Notes: generated from the letters alone by a model not told the origin. A stretch of DNA of 64,000 nt from Cheilinus undulatus (GCF_018320785.1 NC_054876.1:6918207-6982206), one strand, 5' to 3'; positions 12,921-25,776 are shown, counted from the first letter of the stretch. Translations and numbers: made by a program.

Positions 12921-15641
12921 TTGCACTTAACCTTTTTACTTTTGGTGTAGTTTTAGCTGACGAAAACTATATATTTGGTTAAAGTCCATAAAAGTGATCA
13001 AAACATTTATTATCTTTGCCTGAATCTGGTACAAAATAGTACTTGGTGTTCTGTGCAAATTAAAATTAAAATGTTTATTTTGACTGTAGCATCAGGCTGC
13101 AACACAAGATTGACAAAAGTGAATGGGTCTGAATACTTAGATTGGCATTGTAGCTCAGTGTTTTTTAACCTTTTTCTGTCACAGTATCCTTGAAAATGTC
13201 AAATCTCATCACCCTAGTCAAAAAAGTATCGGCTAAAAAATAAACATTCCACATCCCTGTGACTTCCAAGGGATTTATGTTGTAACAGAATTAACACGAT
13301 AAATCAGATTGGTACTGTAGACCTTAAAACACATTTTAATGCATTTTGGCACACCTGTCTATTTGAAAAACACAGCATGATTTTTGCACAGTGGACACTG
13401 ACCCATTCACTGATTGGACAATGACTTAATTACAAGAAAAGGGCAATTTAAAGTTTATTTTTAAAGGCATCCTGGGTGGCTCTGAACTCTTCTGATCATG
13501 ATGTCATCAAAAACACTCCTGCTGCCTTAAAATTGGTCCCAAGTGATCTAAATCCAGTAAAAGATTTCCCCCAAACTACAGCCATAAAGATCCTCGTATT
13601 TCTTGAAGTCATATGAAATTATAATGAAATGATAGTAACTTCCATTAGGGACTTTAGGCCACTATGGACGAAACACATTACCTTAGATCCCTGAGGATTT
13701 CTTTCAGGTATAATGGTAATTCCACTGTGAAAGTTTCAGGCATTAAAAAATAACTTTTGCTTAAATAATTAACTTTTATGCTGATGGTGTTTTACGTCAT
13801 AAATAGAAATTGGGATAGATTCCACTGTCTTTCAAATGGTTCCATAATTGACCAACATGAGCTCTAAAACCTGGACTCCTTTTCCCAGAATTCCTTTAGA
13901 CAAAATTGTAAATGAAGTGGAGCCATCTCCTGAACAGGAAAATGCTTCCACATAAAGTACTACACTACAGAGTCTCTAAAGAGAAAAAGACAGAAAAGCG
14001 TGATTCTCAGGAGCATATTGAAAACTCTTGTCTGCACTAGTGCGCAAGAATTTGTTAACCGAAGCTACAGCTTTTTATTTAGTTTTACCCTAGTTGTCAT
14101 GGCCCTGTAGTAAAGCTGTACATGTACACTAGACAGTTTCTCACTATCACTGACATATGGAGCGAATTCACTAGAAAGTTTCTGTCTCAAATGATAAGCG
14201 TATGATCTTCAGCAAATTCTGTGAGACCGAGATATTTCACAGAACTTCACGAGTGCACACTAAATTTTCTTTAAAGTAGAGGAAACCTTATCTCGAGCTA
14301 AGGTCGGTTTCTGATGCTAACAGAAACTTTTTTATCCATGTCCCTCTGGTGTCCAAAATAAAACTATCATCTGTTTAAAGAACTGCTTTCTGAAAGGCTT
14401 AAAGAGTTCAAGCAGTACATGAAATTGGGATAGGTCGTTCCATTGTTTATTACAGCCTGACTGCAGGGCCCCATTTTCTCATGTTCATATCAAATATTTG
14501 GTCGGATGTCGTCTCATGTAGAGATTTGGTGCTGCATACATAAACCATTAAGGTGAGAAAAAAACTGATTTTTGTGGGTCAGAGTATTTTTTTCATTTAG
14601 TATTTTGTTGAAAGTTTTCAGGTGTTTGGTCAACAATCAAAAACTTCTTAAAAGTTAGAAAGCAGTGCCATTTATTTAAGCCTACCTTCAGCTGCTAGCT
14701 AAGGTCAAATGGTAGCTATCATAAAACCTTTGTTAAGATCTCAGGTAAGGCAGACTCACTCAAATAAAACCAAATTAAACATTTGATATGAGAAAATATA
14801 TCAGAATAACTTGACAAAAGACAAAAGAAATCTCAAATGCACAAATTCAAAGATGTAATATAGCTTTTTAAGTGCACAGCATCCTGAGTGAACAAATGCC
14901 CTTAACATCAGCTGGTTTCTGTTGCTTTGCTCACAGAACTCTTAGTTCTTGAAGACAGTTTGACTTTCGGGACAATATTGCACCATTTAGTGTCACCTCT
15001 CACTGACCAATCGATATCAAGAAGGGGCGGGACTTATGAAACCAGCTTAGTCAACAACAAAGGCAGAAAATAATCCAACTCCTCTTTTAAAAGTAAGAAG
15101 ATAAATAACTAGCTACAATACAGAGAATCGAAAGCTTCTTGTTCACAAAAATTCTGAATTAGCTTTAACTTTCACATCCATCACGGATTATTTATATAAT
15201 TGCCAATTTTTAATATGTCTTAGAAAAGAAGGTGGGTGAGTGCTATATGGGGTCAAAAGTATCCCAAACTTTGTTGGCAGGATCAGGTGGTCTTCAGGAT
15301 AAGTGGGCAAAGATATAATATAAAGCAGGGAGCGATGACTTGCCCATTAACTTATCAGAAACAGTCCATAGTACAGATGGCAGTCAGAACTTCGAGGCAC
15401 TCTGGTATAATAAAAATCCTTTATTCAACAGGGATATCTACGCATCTCGACTTGGAGTCTTCAATTTGTTTATGTATGTATGTCTTGTTTCTTCAGACTT
15501 CAAAAGTTCAATCCACCAAACAATGACATGTAAGAGTTGATGACAGAATAAGCTGTTGGCAATGGCAGAAAAGATTTAGCAAATTTTTCATGGGCGCAAC
15601 CCACATTCTCTGCAGCTCATCCCACAAATGCATTTTCTTTA
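12921..15641. other. Intergenic DNA between hnrnpl and irf2bp1, nothing recognised
   Basis: AT-rich intergenic sequence without a supported gene. A fragment near 13160-13200 resembles one end of a common inverted-repeat element, but no second end was found. No promoter, RNA gene or conserved exon is visible. Confidence 0.5.
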
Positions 15642-15649
15642 CAAATGTG

Positions 15650-15821
15650 CAGAGGTGGAAAAAGTACAGGAGTATAGTACTCAAGGAAAGTACAGTTACT
15701 TTGGTTTGAATTTACTTAAGTAAAGGTACTGATTTCGAAATACTCAAAAAAAGTACAATACAAAAAAATGCTGCTCAATTACAGTAATTCAAGTAAATGC
15801 AATAGCTACTGCCCACCTCTG
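15650..15821. mobile_element. Small hAT-type MITE (172 bp) with perfect 8-bp target duplication
   Basis: The ends CAGAGGTGG and CCACCTCTG are inverse copies. The interior carries the AAGTACAG / TTACTTAAGTAAAG pattern of a family that is very common in fish. CAAATGTG flanks both sides exactly (15642-15649 and 15822-15829). The element is non-coding, and the intact duplication suggests a fairly recent insertion. Confidence 0.88.
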
Positions 15822-16287
15822 CAAATGTGGCACCATTTTAAAGGGAAACGGGCAAACTTGACAACAGTATATGATTTATTGTCAAGAACCATTATTACAA
15901 CAAAGAAATAATCCACTAAACACATTTTTTGTACTTGTTTCATATCTGACGGCCACGCATATCATTGTTTTGAGAATGGCAGAAAAAAACTTTTTCGTGG
16001 TCTCTAGCTTGGCATCTTTGTAACTGGTTAAAATAAAATTACATAATTATTCACTCAAGAAACTATAATTGTTCAAATACTGTGTGGTTTTAGGTACAAG
16101 TACAAAAAAAGACCAGGGACAGAAAAATGCACATTTCTCTAGGATGGCCCAGAGACTGACTGCATTTTTTTAAGTGAGACGAAAATATGTATATTAAACG
16201 TATTCGATACGTATTCCACCATATTAAGAGACAATATTTACTGATTAACGCCATATTTTGTAACGTCAAGAAGCACATGAGCAAAAC

Positions 16288-16300
16288 ACTACAACTCCCA
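16288..16300 (+). promoter_or_regulatory. ZNF143-type motif in the irf2bp1 promoter
   Basis: ACTACAACTCCCA matches the core of the ZNF143/Staf site found near transcription starts of many vertebrate housekeeping genes. It lies 277 bases upstream of the irf2bp1 ATG, where the DNA turns GC- and CpG-rich (about 16300-16580). A TTTCCGG-type ETS-like core follows near 16330. There is no visible TATA box. The 16310-16576 stretch is therefore read as promoter plus 5' UTR. Confidence 0.55.
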
Positions 16301-16576
16301 TAGTGCTCTCTGGCTCGGTCGCGTAGGTGTTTCCGGTGTCTTATGACATTTTACTTCCTTCCACACAGACCGACACGAACAAATCGAGAAAGAAGACGTC
16401 GCTAACTTAAAAAACCGTACTCTACAGCCGCGTTCTGAGACAAGTTTTCGTTTCATTTCCGTGTTAAAATGCGCGTTATGTCGCGAGAGTGGTCCGAGAA
16501 TTGAGGTAAAGCAGAAAACCGTTGACCGTTACGTGTAGGCCTCCGAAGAAAGTTTGGTCGAGGGCCTGTAAACAAC

Positions 16577-18361
16577 ATGTCCTCCGCCTCGCAGTCTTCC
16601 TCCAGACGGCAATGGTGCTACCTCTGCGATCTGCCCAAGATGCCCTGGGCCATGCTGTGGGAGTTTAGCGAGGCAGTCTGCCGAGGATGTGTCAACTACG
16701 ACGGCGCGGACCGGATAGAGCTCCTCATCGAGACGGCCCGGCAGCTGAAGAGCACACACGGGGTTTTAGACGGCAGGTCCCCTGGTCCTCCGCAGGGCAA
16801 ACCCAGCTCTGCGGGGCCCATTGAAGCTGGGCGGCAGCATGCAGAGCGTTTAGAGAGGGGGAGGGGTGAGTATGGGGTGTCTTCTCGCCTACCTAACGGG
16901 CTCCACAGAGCTGAAGATGTGGCTCTGTCTGAGGGCAGCAGACAGAGCCCGAACACCCGCAGGGCTGTAGTGGGGGCAGTCCCTAGTCTGCACAGCACCA
17001 TACCTCATGCTTTGATAGCCCAGGGCTTAGTAGCAGCTCCACATGGTCTGTTAGCCCCATTATCAGGCTCCAGGGCTGGGGCCACTCCTATTGCAGTTTC
17101 AGCTGGCCCCATTATGGGTGAAGCTGGCAGGAGGCAGGCTGTGTCTCTGGGTGTGGGTGCCAGCACCTCAGCCCTGGTGGGTATAGACCCTGCAGTGTGG
17201 AGGAACAATGAGGTGATGGCTGAACTGAACGAAGTGGCCCGCAGCAGAGTGGAAGGCTGGCCCAACCGTCCCAAAGCAGTGCGGGATGTCCTGGTCGCTC
17301 TCAGCAGCTGTGTCCCCTTCAATGTTCGCTTCAGGAAAGACCACAACCTGGTGGGCCGGGTCCTGGCCTTTGATGCCAGCAGCACTCCAGAGTTTGAGCT
17401 GAAGGTGTTTGTGGAGTATCCTGCCGGCTCGGGGATGATCTTCTCAGGAGTCCCAGACCTGGTCCGACAGATGTTTCGAGACTCGGCCAAAGATGCGGGT
17501 AAAGCGGTGAACTCTGGGCTTCGATATGTGGAGTACGAGAAGAGGCAGGGTTCAGGAGACTGGCGTGGGCTGTCTGAGCTGTTAAATGAAGGTGTTCGAA
17601 TGTTTAAAGAGCCGCCGATTCCAGAGGTTCTCCCACAGCCCGATCCAGGGATGCCTATGGCGGCTGCTGGACGCCCTGGACCCGCAAAAGGCACAACTAG
17701 ACGCCGCAAAGCTTCCCCAGGCTCAGAGAACGGAGAGAGTGAAGGGAGACCCGATCACCCCAGCAGAGAGCCGTGGCCCCGAGGTGCTTACCCAGGCATG
17801 GAGCCCCTTCCTGGCATAGCCGCTCCTCAGGAAGGTCCGCCCCGTCTTCACAGCCAGCCCTCGCCAATTTCAGCGCTGATGGGTGTCGCAGACAGCCTGA
17901 GCTCCAGTCAGATGGCCAGAGACAGCCCCAGCATGTCCACAGCTCACTCCTCCTCTGCAGGGCGTCCCACCACCAGCAGCAGCCCCTCCACTGCCTCCAC
18001 CTCAGCCTCTCAGTCAGCCATAGGGCAAGGTCTGAGCGTGGCGGGGCAGAGCAGTAACACCAGCGCCGGGGAGTCCACGAGCAGCGGTCAGGGCACACTG
18101 CTCTGCTGCACCCTCTGCAGAGAGCGCCTTGAGGACACCCACTTCGTCCAGTGTCCGTCTGTCCCGCACCACAAGTTCTGCTTCCCCTGTACCCGAGGGT
18201 TCATCCGCAGCCAGGGCCAGGGTGGGGAGGTGTACTGCCCCAGCGGAGAGCGCTGTCCCCTGGCTGGATCCACCGTGCCTTGGGCCTTCATGCAGGGAGA
18301 GATCTCCACCATCCTGGCCGGAGACGGAGATGTGACGGTAAAGAAGGAGAGCGACCCTTGA
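16577..18361 (+). CDS. irf2bp1: Interferon regulatory factor 2-binding protein 1
   Basis: Nuclear transcriptional corepressor of the IRF2BP family. The 594-codon frame is intact and unspliced. The N-terminal zinc finger has Cys14, Cys17, Cys35 and Cys38 in the family signature CYLCDLPKMPWAM and CRGCVNYDGADRIELL. The middle holds a conserved block (PKAVRDVLVALSSCVPFNVR, then KDHNLVGRVLAFDA) and a basic RRRKASP near residue 375 that resembles a nuclear signal. The C-terminal RING-type domain spans about residues 510-575, with cysteines in CCTLC, FCFPC, YCPSGERC. The tail VKKESDP carries the VKKE SUMO consensus (588-591). Trp13, the IELL stretch and the C-terminus favour IRF2BP1 over IRF2BP2 or IRF2BPL. 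The ATG is the first in frame, directly before the zinc finger. Confidence 0.96.
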   Translation: MSSASQSSSRRQWCYLCDLPKMPWAMLWEFSEAVCRGCVNYDGADRIELLIETARQLKSTHGVLDGRSPGPPQGKPSSAGPIEAGRQHAERLERGRGEYGVSSRLPNGLHRAEDVALSEGSRQSPNTRRAVVGAVPSLHSTIPHALIAQGLVAAPHGLLAPLSGSRAGATPIAVSAGPIMGEAGRRQAVSLGVGASTSALVGIDPAVWRNNEVMAELNEVARSRVEGWPNRPKAVRDVLVALSSCVPFNVRFRKDHNLVGRVLAFDASSTPEFELKVFVEYPAGSGMIFSGVPDLVRQMFRDSAKDAGKAVNSGLRYVEYEKRQGSGDWRGLSELLNEGVRMFKEPPIPEVLPQPDPGMPMAAAGRPGPAKGTTRRRKASPGSENGESEGRPDHPSREPWPRGAYPGMEPLPGIAAPQEGPPRLHSQPSPISALMGVADSLSSSQMARDSPSMSTAHSSSAGRPTTSSSPSTASTSASQSAIGQGLSVAGQSSNTSAGESTSSGQGTLLCCTLCRERLEDTHFVQCPSVPHHKFCFPCTRGFIRSQGQGGEVYCPSGERCPLAGSTVPWAFMQGEISTILAGDGDVTVKKESDP

Positions 18362-18735
18362 CGTCTCCATCCTCATGTGGTGAATGGTAAGCCAGCAGGG
18401 GGATCTCAGATGGTTTAAATATTTTATCATAGGGTTTAGCTTCAGATTTGGAGCTCAAAACAAACTGTTATCAGCAATTTACGGTCTCCAATCAGCAGAA
18501 TTCACCAAATCTGTGTTGTTTTTAGTGTTAGCTGTTTTTCTTTGTTTTCTGAGGCTTGACACTTTATAAAAAAAATGTCTCTTTTCTGTGCCCCCCCCCC
18601 AAAAAAAATTAAGAGCAGATGTAGATATTGTCAGTCACTTTTGATTAAAAAGACTCTGATTTAACATGAAGAAACTCCAAAGCCCTCTCTTTACATATAA
18701 AAATGTCTTTATCTTTACACCATGGTCACATGGAC

Positions 18736-18741
18736 AATAAA
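18736..18741 (+). other. irf2bp1: AATAAA signal for an unspliced irf2bp1 transcript
   Basis: A canonical AATAAA lies 375 bases after the irf2bp1 stop codon. It would serve if the donor at 18387 is not used. A 12-base C run precedes it at about 18589-18600. Confidence 0.5.
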
Positions 18742-19038
18742 AACACTCTGATGTGTTTCTACATGAAGCTTCCATCAGGAAGTGAAAACAAGCATCCTGA
18801 TGAAGGCTTCATACAGAAACACCATAGGAGGTAGAAGGTCTATAGGACAATACCATGAAATTAAAGGTGGCTTAATGTTTGAGGAGTCTAAGAGTGTTTT
18901 CTTGTTAATTAATCAACTTCATCATGAATTCTATTGCCAAACTCTCTGCCAGTGAGTCCATGAAGTTCTGCTATCTACAGTTTTTTTAGGATGAAAGTCT
19001 GGTGGAAATCTCCATGATGTTATTTATTAGGTAAATAT

Positions 19039-19457
19039 TAGGGATGCAAGATATTGATAAGATATATTTTTGCCAGTATCCGACATGTCGATATTTACAG
19101 ATTCATTTTTGCCGATATCTTTATAGATATGGATATTTATATATGCTTTTCAAACAAGAAATTTCAGTCCTTTTGGACATGCTTGAGGATGACCAAGGAA
19201 ACAAGCTTTAGTCCTTAAAAACATTTTAAAGAATGAGGATGAATAAAGAAAAGGACCTTAGCTGACATAGGTGTGTTGGTTCAGCCTAAAATTTCAATCA
19301 TTTATTAGTACAAAAATTTACAGTCGATACATGCTGAAATACACTGGAAAATATCGGATGTAAGTATTGGCAGGAATTTTGTTTTTTGCCGATACCTATA
19401 TTTGCCATTTTAAGCTAATATCTGCTGATACCAGAGCAATGATATCATGCATCCCTA
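19039..19457. mobile_element. hAT-like MITE with near-perfect 8-bp target duplication
   Basis: The ends TAGGGATGCA and TGCATCCCTA are exact inverse copies. Flanks GTAAATAT (19031-19038) and GTAGATAT (19458-19465) match at seven of eight bases. The interior has repeated ATATCGG / CCGATAT motifs and is non-coding. Confidence 0.7.
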
Positions 19458-20210
19458 GTAGATATAAAACTAAGATTTCTGCAGTCAGTATTCTGACTTG
19501 TTAAAAAGCAACTTCTGATAATGAAAAACTTGATTTTTTTAAAGTAAAAATCTTAATGTGATTATGTTAGTCATTTAAAGATACAGTATGCAGAATTTTT
19601 GCACTGAATTACCTAGTGATGCACCGATTGGGAAAATCATGGCCCAGACCGATACAGATGTTTTTGTTTGTTTGTTTGTATGTTTGTTTTTTTGTTATTT
19701 GTTGTTACTTGTTTGAATTTTGGGATTTTTAACCTAATCTAGGCCAGAGACCAAAATTAATTTCTATTGTTGCCTTTGTTACTATAGAGGGTACAGAAAT
19801 CCACAATATGACATTTTATTTAAAATGACTTCACAAAGATACAGTTTTTCTAATAATAATAGCATGGCCTCTTTAGCCTGAACTAAATGACTGCAAACTT
19901 TTTTTCCTTAAATCAACCTCACCACAAATGATATTGCTAAAAACAATGATGTTTAATCATCTATCTTGTTTAAAAATACAGTGATATTATATCTAAAGCC
20001 ACATATTCCCCAGCCCTACCCCATTGCCTAATTCTTGGTAAGATGCTGGAGTAACACCCAGCCCTATCTCTTGGTGTACATCTTGCTCACATGCATGTTT
20101 TTCTCTACATAGATTATCATCTGTATATCATCTTGTCCCCTCTGCAGCACAGTTGGCTAGTGTGCCAATCAGTTATGCATCAAGCTACACTCTCACGCTT
20201 TTATGTCCTC

Positions 20211-20214
<4 letters not shown>

Positions 20215-20242
<28 letters not shown>
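20215..20242 (+). repeat. Poly(A) run of 28
   Basis: An uninterrupted run of 28 A. No retrotransposon body is recognised immediately upstream and no target duplication was identified, so it is listed only as a homopolymer. Confidence 0.9.
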
Positions 20243-20244
<2 letters not shown>

Positions 20245-22054
20245 TCCCTGTACCTGGATCTAATAAGACATTGGTACAGAAAATTGGATCAGACTTCATT
20301 TTGTTTGACTTATTTGCTAACAGCCACTGATTAAGTTGTATTTTGTTTTGACACCATGATAGCGGCTGCCTCTGTGCATAAACAGTCGTGTCAGGGCTCT
20401 TACAGAGGAGATCACATCAACAGCAGATGAATCTGATGTGCTGATTTCTCTTGCCAACTGTTCAAATAGAGGGAAGTGTGATAAAGTTTTCAAACTAACT
20501 GCTGTGCAGTTACAGTTGCAGGGAGATCATAGTTGAGGACATATGTGGTGAGAGTGTTTTTGTTCCATGAGGTTTCACATCATGTTATACTTGGCCTATT
20601 ATTCCACCAGGGCGAGACGCCCTGCTGCAGTCTGTTTGGCTGCATTCCCGACTAAATCTGCACAACTTGCCGGCCGTTCACAAGGCCACCATCAGTGGTG
20701 CATCATCACTAGAAATATCTATTTTGATTTAAAATGGGACCATTCCTGTGTTTTAGAGGGATATTTTTTAAGCTGCGGTTTTACAGCATTTCAAACCTTC
20801 CCCTAAAGAAAATCTTTATTTTATAATTGTAACAGGGTATATCTTTAATGGAGGCGGCTATTGATTTCATGTTCAGTCGCACAAACTCACCTCTGTAACA
20901 TGGTACTCCTCCACACTTGGCATTTACAGCGAGTGCTACCCACCTCTCTGACCACCTTCTCAATAGAGGTGAGGGAAACAACAAGATACAGCATAGTATC
21001 GTGATATTTTGGGCGGCGATATATCGTATTGCATCTTCTGCCAAGTATCGATTTTTTTTTCAAATTAAATATGAACTGAAGTCTCTGATACTGGATAGAT
21101 AGCATCAGTTGACTCACTTGATGGTGCTGTTGTGCCCTTTGTCCAGTGAGGTTGTCAGAGGTGACAGTCATACAGCAGGAGTGAGTGAGTACAAACAGTA
21201 TGGCAGCAGCAGGAAAGGACATTAGGAATGAAAGCAGGGTACGAGCAACATGGACATGACACATGGGGTTTGCAAGGAGTGCCACGTGAAAATAAAATAC
21301 TAAAATAATACCATAGAAATGAAGGCAAGGCTAATGCTAAATCAGCTAAACAGATGAAAAAAAAGCAGAGATAGCAATATATGGTATCACAATACTCTGT
21401 ATTTTATTACGTTTAAAATCGTATCATGGGGCAACTAGTGATTCCTACTCCTTCTTCTCAGTTCTACCTCTTTTGAATTGAGGTCTCTCATGCAGCCATT
21501 TTCTAACAAAGCAAAACAAGTCAAAGGTAGGCTACCTGCTGTTTAGATGAGACCCTGAAAGTTTTTCTTGAGCGTAATCACATCATGGAGCTGCTGTAAC
21601 GTTTTCAATATGATCATGGTAATCATATCTAAAATATTCATATTCATTCATAGTACACTTTGTAATTGGGCTGCACAATATTATCAGCACAATATCAGTA
21701 TGAGCAAAACAGTTAAAATGTGAAAAGTGAAAATTTACAAAGATATTTACTGCTGATATATCAGCTGTAAATATCGGCAGTACCTATGAACAAGTTAGTG
21801 GAGTTTTAGGCAGGACTATCAGCCCTAATAAGCCGTCTTTACTTTGTTCTTTTTCAGTCCTTAAAGGGATATTTCAGTATTTTTTAAGTTGAGTATTAGG
21901 TACGTTGCAGTAGTAGTGGAATTACCCTCCAGTGATTTCAGGACTCGCTAGCTGTACCAGCCAGGAAGCTGGGCTATATCGCTTAACAGATGGGTACAGT
22001 TTCTATGTACCCATCAAAACATTTTTGAATTGTTTTATTTTATACTCAGAAATT

Positions 22055-22142
22055 CTCTGTGTTTTTGTCACTATTTTGCAATGCAAGAGCATGTAACCGG
22101 TAGCCAAATCCCTTAATGCAAAATAGTGACAAAAACACAGAG
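22055..22142. repeat. Perfect 26-bp inverted repeat (hairpin) with 36-base loop
   Basis: The arms are 22055-22080 (starting CTCTGTGTTTTTGTCACT) and 22117-22142 (ending AGTGACAAAAACACAGAG), exact inverse copies. Weaker pairing continues outward through TCAGAAA / TTTCTGG. The DNA or a transcript could form a long stem. It could be a young foldback element. Confidence 0.85.
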
Positions 22143-23020
22143 GCTTTCTGGGTAAAAAGTTTAAATACATAAGTATCGATAGCATAATCAGCTAAAATAG
22201 GCTTGTAAATATCGGCATATTGGACAATCCAATATCATCTGTCCCTATTTTTAATTTATTAATATTAAATTTATGTTTAATAGTATGAATTTTTACTTGT
22301 AGAACTTAAATGTGGGCATCCTAAATAACACTGAGGGATTTTAAGCTTCATGTGCCATTTTGCGGTTTATAAACAACAGTGAAACAGCCTCCTGCCAGAC
22401 TACGAGCTACGTGAGCTACAAATAAAAATCGAGTCTTTTTATGTTGCTTGTACTTGACATTAAAATTAATTTTCCTACTTAAACAACAACATTTGCAGGG
22501 TAATACGCTGAGAAAACATAAAAACAAAATAGAGCTGAATGATTAATTTAGTCTGTTAGGATTTTAGCCCCCACAATCATCAAAACAGCATAATCAAGGC
22601 CAAATGATTACACACCGTATGCCATGTTGCTCTCCTTTTGTTTGTACGGTGGTAAACAAAGCAAATACACCATCCCTTTAAGTGCACAGCGAGGGCCCAC
22701 AGTGTTGAACCTGAACACGCCAAATCAGCCTTTCTCAATGCTTGAAATTTAACCAATAGTTGACATGAATATGCAGCATTAGTTTTGTAAAATTGTCTCA
22801 AATATCCTTTTCTTGAAATCATATCAGCGTCAGTGTCATTGAATGAAAAGGCTTATTTCAGTAAACACTGCACAGGAATCACACCGGTTTTTGTTTTTTT
22901 GTTTTTTTAAAGTGTACATGCCCATTCTGTTATTAAAGACATTTTAGTGGTTTTATTAAAGGGCATTAGAGGTTAATTCTATTACTACATGCATCTCCCA
23001 GCTGTCACAGGCATGTAGAA

Positions 23021-23375
23021 TAGGGCTGGGCAATTAATCAAAAATTAGATTAAATTGCAATATGGCCTGCTGCAATTTTCAAATCGCAAAGGTGCAATAT
23101 TTCTTTGACCTAAAATTTTTGTTAAAGTAAGTTCCAAAAAATTATACCTTCTTCATTTTTGTACTTTTTCTAATTAAATATAAAAATGACATAAACCCTT
23201 CAATGCAGTAATTCATGTCCAATTTGCAATACGAGTAAAAAATCATCAGAATTAGACACTTTAAAAAATTATTCAACCCTCGTTTAGGAATAAAAGAAAG
23301 TTAAGGAATAATCACAGTTGCAATATTGGGGGAAAAAATCGCAATTAGATTATTTTCCAAAATTATTCAGCCCTA
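23021..23375. mobile_element. hAT-type MITE with perfect 8-bp target duplication (copy 1)
   Basis: It begins TAGGGCTGGGCAATTAATCA and ends AAATTATTCAGCCCTA. ATGTAGAA flanks both sides exactly (23013-23020 and 23376-23383). The subterminal regions contain CAATATTGGGGGAAAAAAT and GCAATTAGAT, shared with the copy at 31294-31816. Non-coding, 355 bp. Confidence 0.85.
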
Positions 23376-24307
23376 ATGTAGAATGTTATTTTTTTTGTCA
23401 ATATATTCTGTCTGGGGTGACGTGAGAATTTTCTACGTCTCAAAGGTTGCCTTGACAGAAAAAAAGTTGAGAAGTGCACTAAGTGTTGATGTTTTTTGGT
23501 GAATAGTGAACAAAACATTTCGGTGTACTTGCTAGCCACAGCTAGCATTGTTAGCTACAGCAGGATATTATTTCTAGAATGAATTTCAAAGTAAAAGCAC
23601 ATTCAGTTATTTTTTTGAGTTATAATTCTTTATTCTGAAGATGTTTCTGGTTCAGTTAGTACATCACTAAAGTCTCTTTGCAAAATTTTACAGACCTTTT
23701 TTCAGGTCCATGTCAAACAAATTTACATAAAAAATTTATTAAAAGTTTATAAAAAGTTTACACACACTACTTTAATGATTTAAATAATCAAGTTACAGGT
23801 AATATTCATAAGATCTCTCTCTCTCTCTGCCATTCTCTCTTACTATACTCTAAGTGTTTTTTGCACCTGTTTGTTTCTTAAGCTCACATTTCTAAATGTA
23901 AATAAGATTGTAAGTCAGGGGTGGCTGGTTTAGTTGTTTGGAGGTCCTCCCCTGTTTGGCTAAAAAGCATTTATAGTGAATGAACAAAATATTTTTAATT
24001 AACCCTATCTCTCTTCAGTTAGAAAAGACATAACTTCAGGATATTCAAAATCTTAATTTTAAATACCCAGCAGCACTTGCTCATCGGCTCTTAGACGAGG
24101 ATCATAACTCAAACTCAGCACATTTGAATATTTTAACACATCTCTTGGCTGGGTGGAACTTACAAAAAAATTAAAATATATCTAATCATTATTGGTGCAA
24201 TTTCCATTATTCTATTGAAAACCACACATTTTCATCAATTGTATGCCGTTAACTTCAACAATTCACCGTTTTTTTGTTCAGTACATCTAAAGGGATCTAC
24301 CGAACTA

Positions 24308-25776
24308 CACAGTGCTTATAAAAACTTTTTACCCCTTAGATGTTTTACCCTTTGATTGGTTTCATAAATTAATAATAGTCAATGTAGTTTGACTTTTTTG
24401 ACCAAAAATACTCTTAAATGTGAAAGTGAAAAAAATTCTACAAAGTAACGTCAATTAAATAATAAAAGATAATACATAATAATAAAAATAAGTGACTGCT
24501 TAAGTTTTAACACCCTTCAAGTCAGTGTTTAGTAGATGCACCTTTGGCTACGATCACAGCCCTGAGTCTGTGTGGATAGGTCTCAGTCGGCCTTGCACAT
24601 CCGGACACTGAAATTTTACTCCATTCTTCTTTACAAAACTGCTCAAGCTCTGTCAGGTTGCAAATAGATCAGGCGTGAACAGCTTTTCCATGTCCAGCCA
24701 CAAATACTCTATTGGATTTAGGTCTGGGCTTTGACTCGGTCACTCCAGAACATTCCCCTTGTTCTCTTTAAAACATTTCTGTGTAGCTTTCTCTGTGTGC
24801 TTCAGGTCATTGTCTATCTTCTCCAAAGCCGTAGTTCTCCTGCAGACTGAATAAGATTGTCTTCTGGGATTTTCCTATATCTTTGCAGAATTCATTTTAC
24901 CCTCTACCTTTACAAGCCTCCCAGGGCTGGCTGCCGAGAAGCTTCCCCACAGCATGATGCCGCCACCACCATGCATCACAGTAGGGATGGTGTGTTTTTG
25001 GTGATGAGCATCTGGTCCCATTGCCAAAAAGCCTCATTTTGGTCTCATCAGACCACTTGATCATGGAGTATCCCACATGCCTATTGGCAAACTCTAGTCC
25101 AGACTGGCCGGTGAAGAACCTGGGCAGCAGTGTCTGTATGCAGCTGCTGACGCTTGTAACTCCTTCAGAGCGGTCATAGGTGTCTTGGTGGCCTCTCTCA
25201 CTAGTCTCCTTCCTGACGGTCACTCAGTTTGTGAGGACGGCCTGATCCAGGCAGATTTACACATTCTGACCATTTCTTGTTGATGGATTCAACTGAACTC
25301 CGGGGGATGCTCAGTGCTGTGGAAATGTTTCTGTATCCATCCCTTGACTTAAACTTCTCAATAACCTTTTCTCTGAGTTGCTCAAAGTGTCCTTTTGTCT
25401 TCATGGTGTAATGGTAGCCAGGAATAGTGATTGACCAGTGACTGAACCTTCCAGACATACTAGTAGATGTCTTTATACTATACACAATTATTACACTAAA
25501 CAGACTAATGGCATAAATTGACTGGACCTCTGTTTAATGAGATCAGTCACTTTAATAGGGATGGACATTTATGCAGTCACTTATTTTACATGACATTTCT
25601 TATATGTTTGGAATTACTTTGTAGAAACCTGTTTTCACTTTGACATTAAAGATGTTTTTTTTTTTTGTTTTTTTTTTTAAATCAACAAAAGCCAAATTAT
25701 CTTGACCACGATTGATTTATAAAATCATTTAAATGGTAAAACATCAAAAGGGGATAATATTTTTTTAAAGGCACTG
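24308..25776 (-). pseudogene. Decayed Tc1-like transposon, both ends present
   Basis: A 1.47-kb element bounded by TA on each side (24306-24307, 25777-25778), with long imperfect inverted repeats sharing CAGTGC and GATGTTTTACC. The transposase reads leftwards from an ATG at 25404. It opens with a helix-turn-helix paired-like domain ([20 protein letters not shown], then SGRPHKLSDR) and continues into fragments with WSDETKMRLFG. Frameshifts and stops break the DDE region, so it is dead. It belongs to the same family as the copy at 53121-54285. Confidence 0.88.

Noticed and set aside
17005..17709. Long minus-strand open frame (234 codons) opposite irf2bp1
   Set aside because: It is the antisense shadow of a GC-rich, well-conserved coding exon and shows no domain. 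The same holds for the other antisense and alternative frames at 16529-18430.
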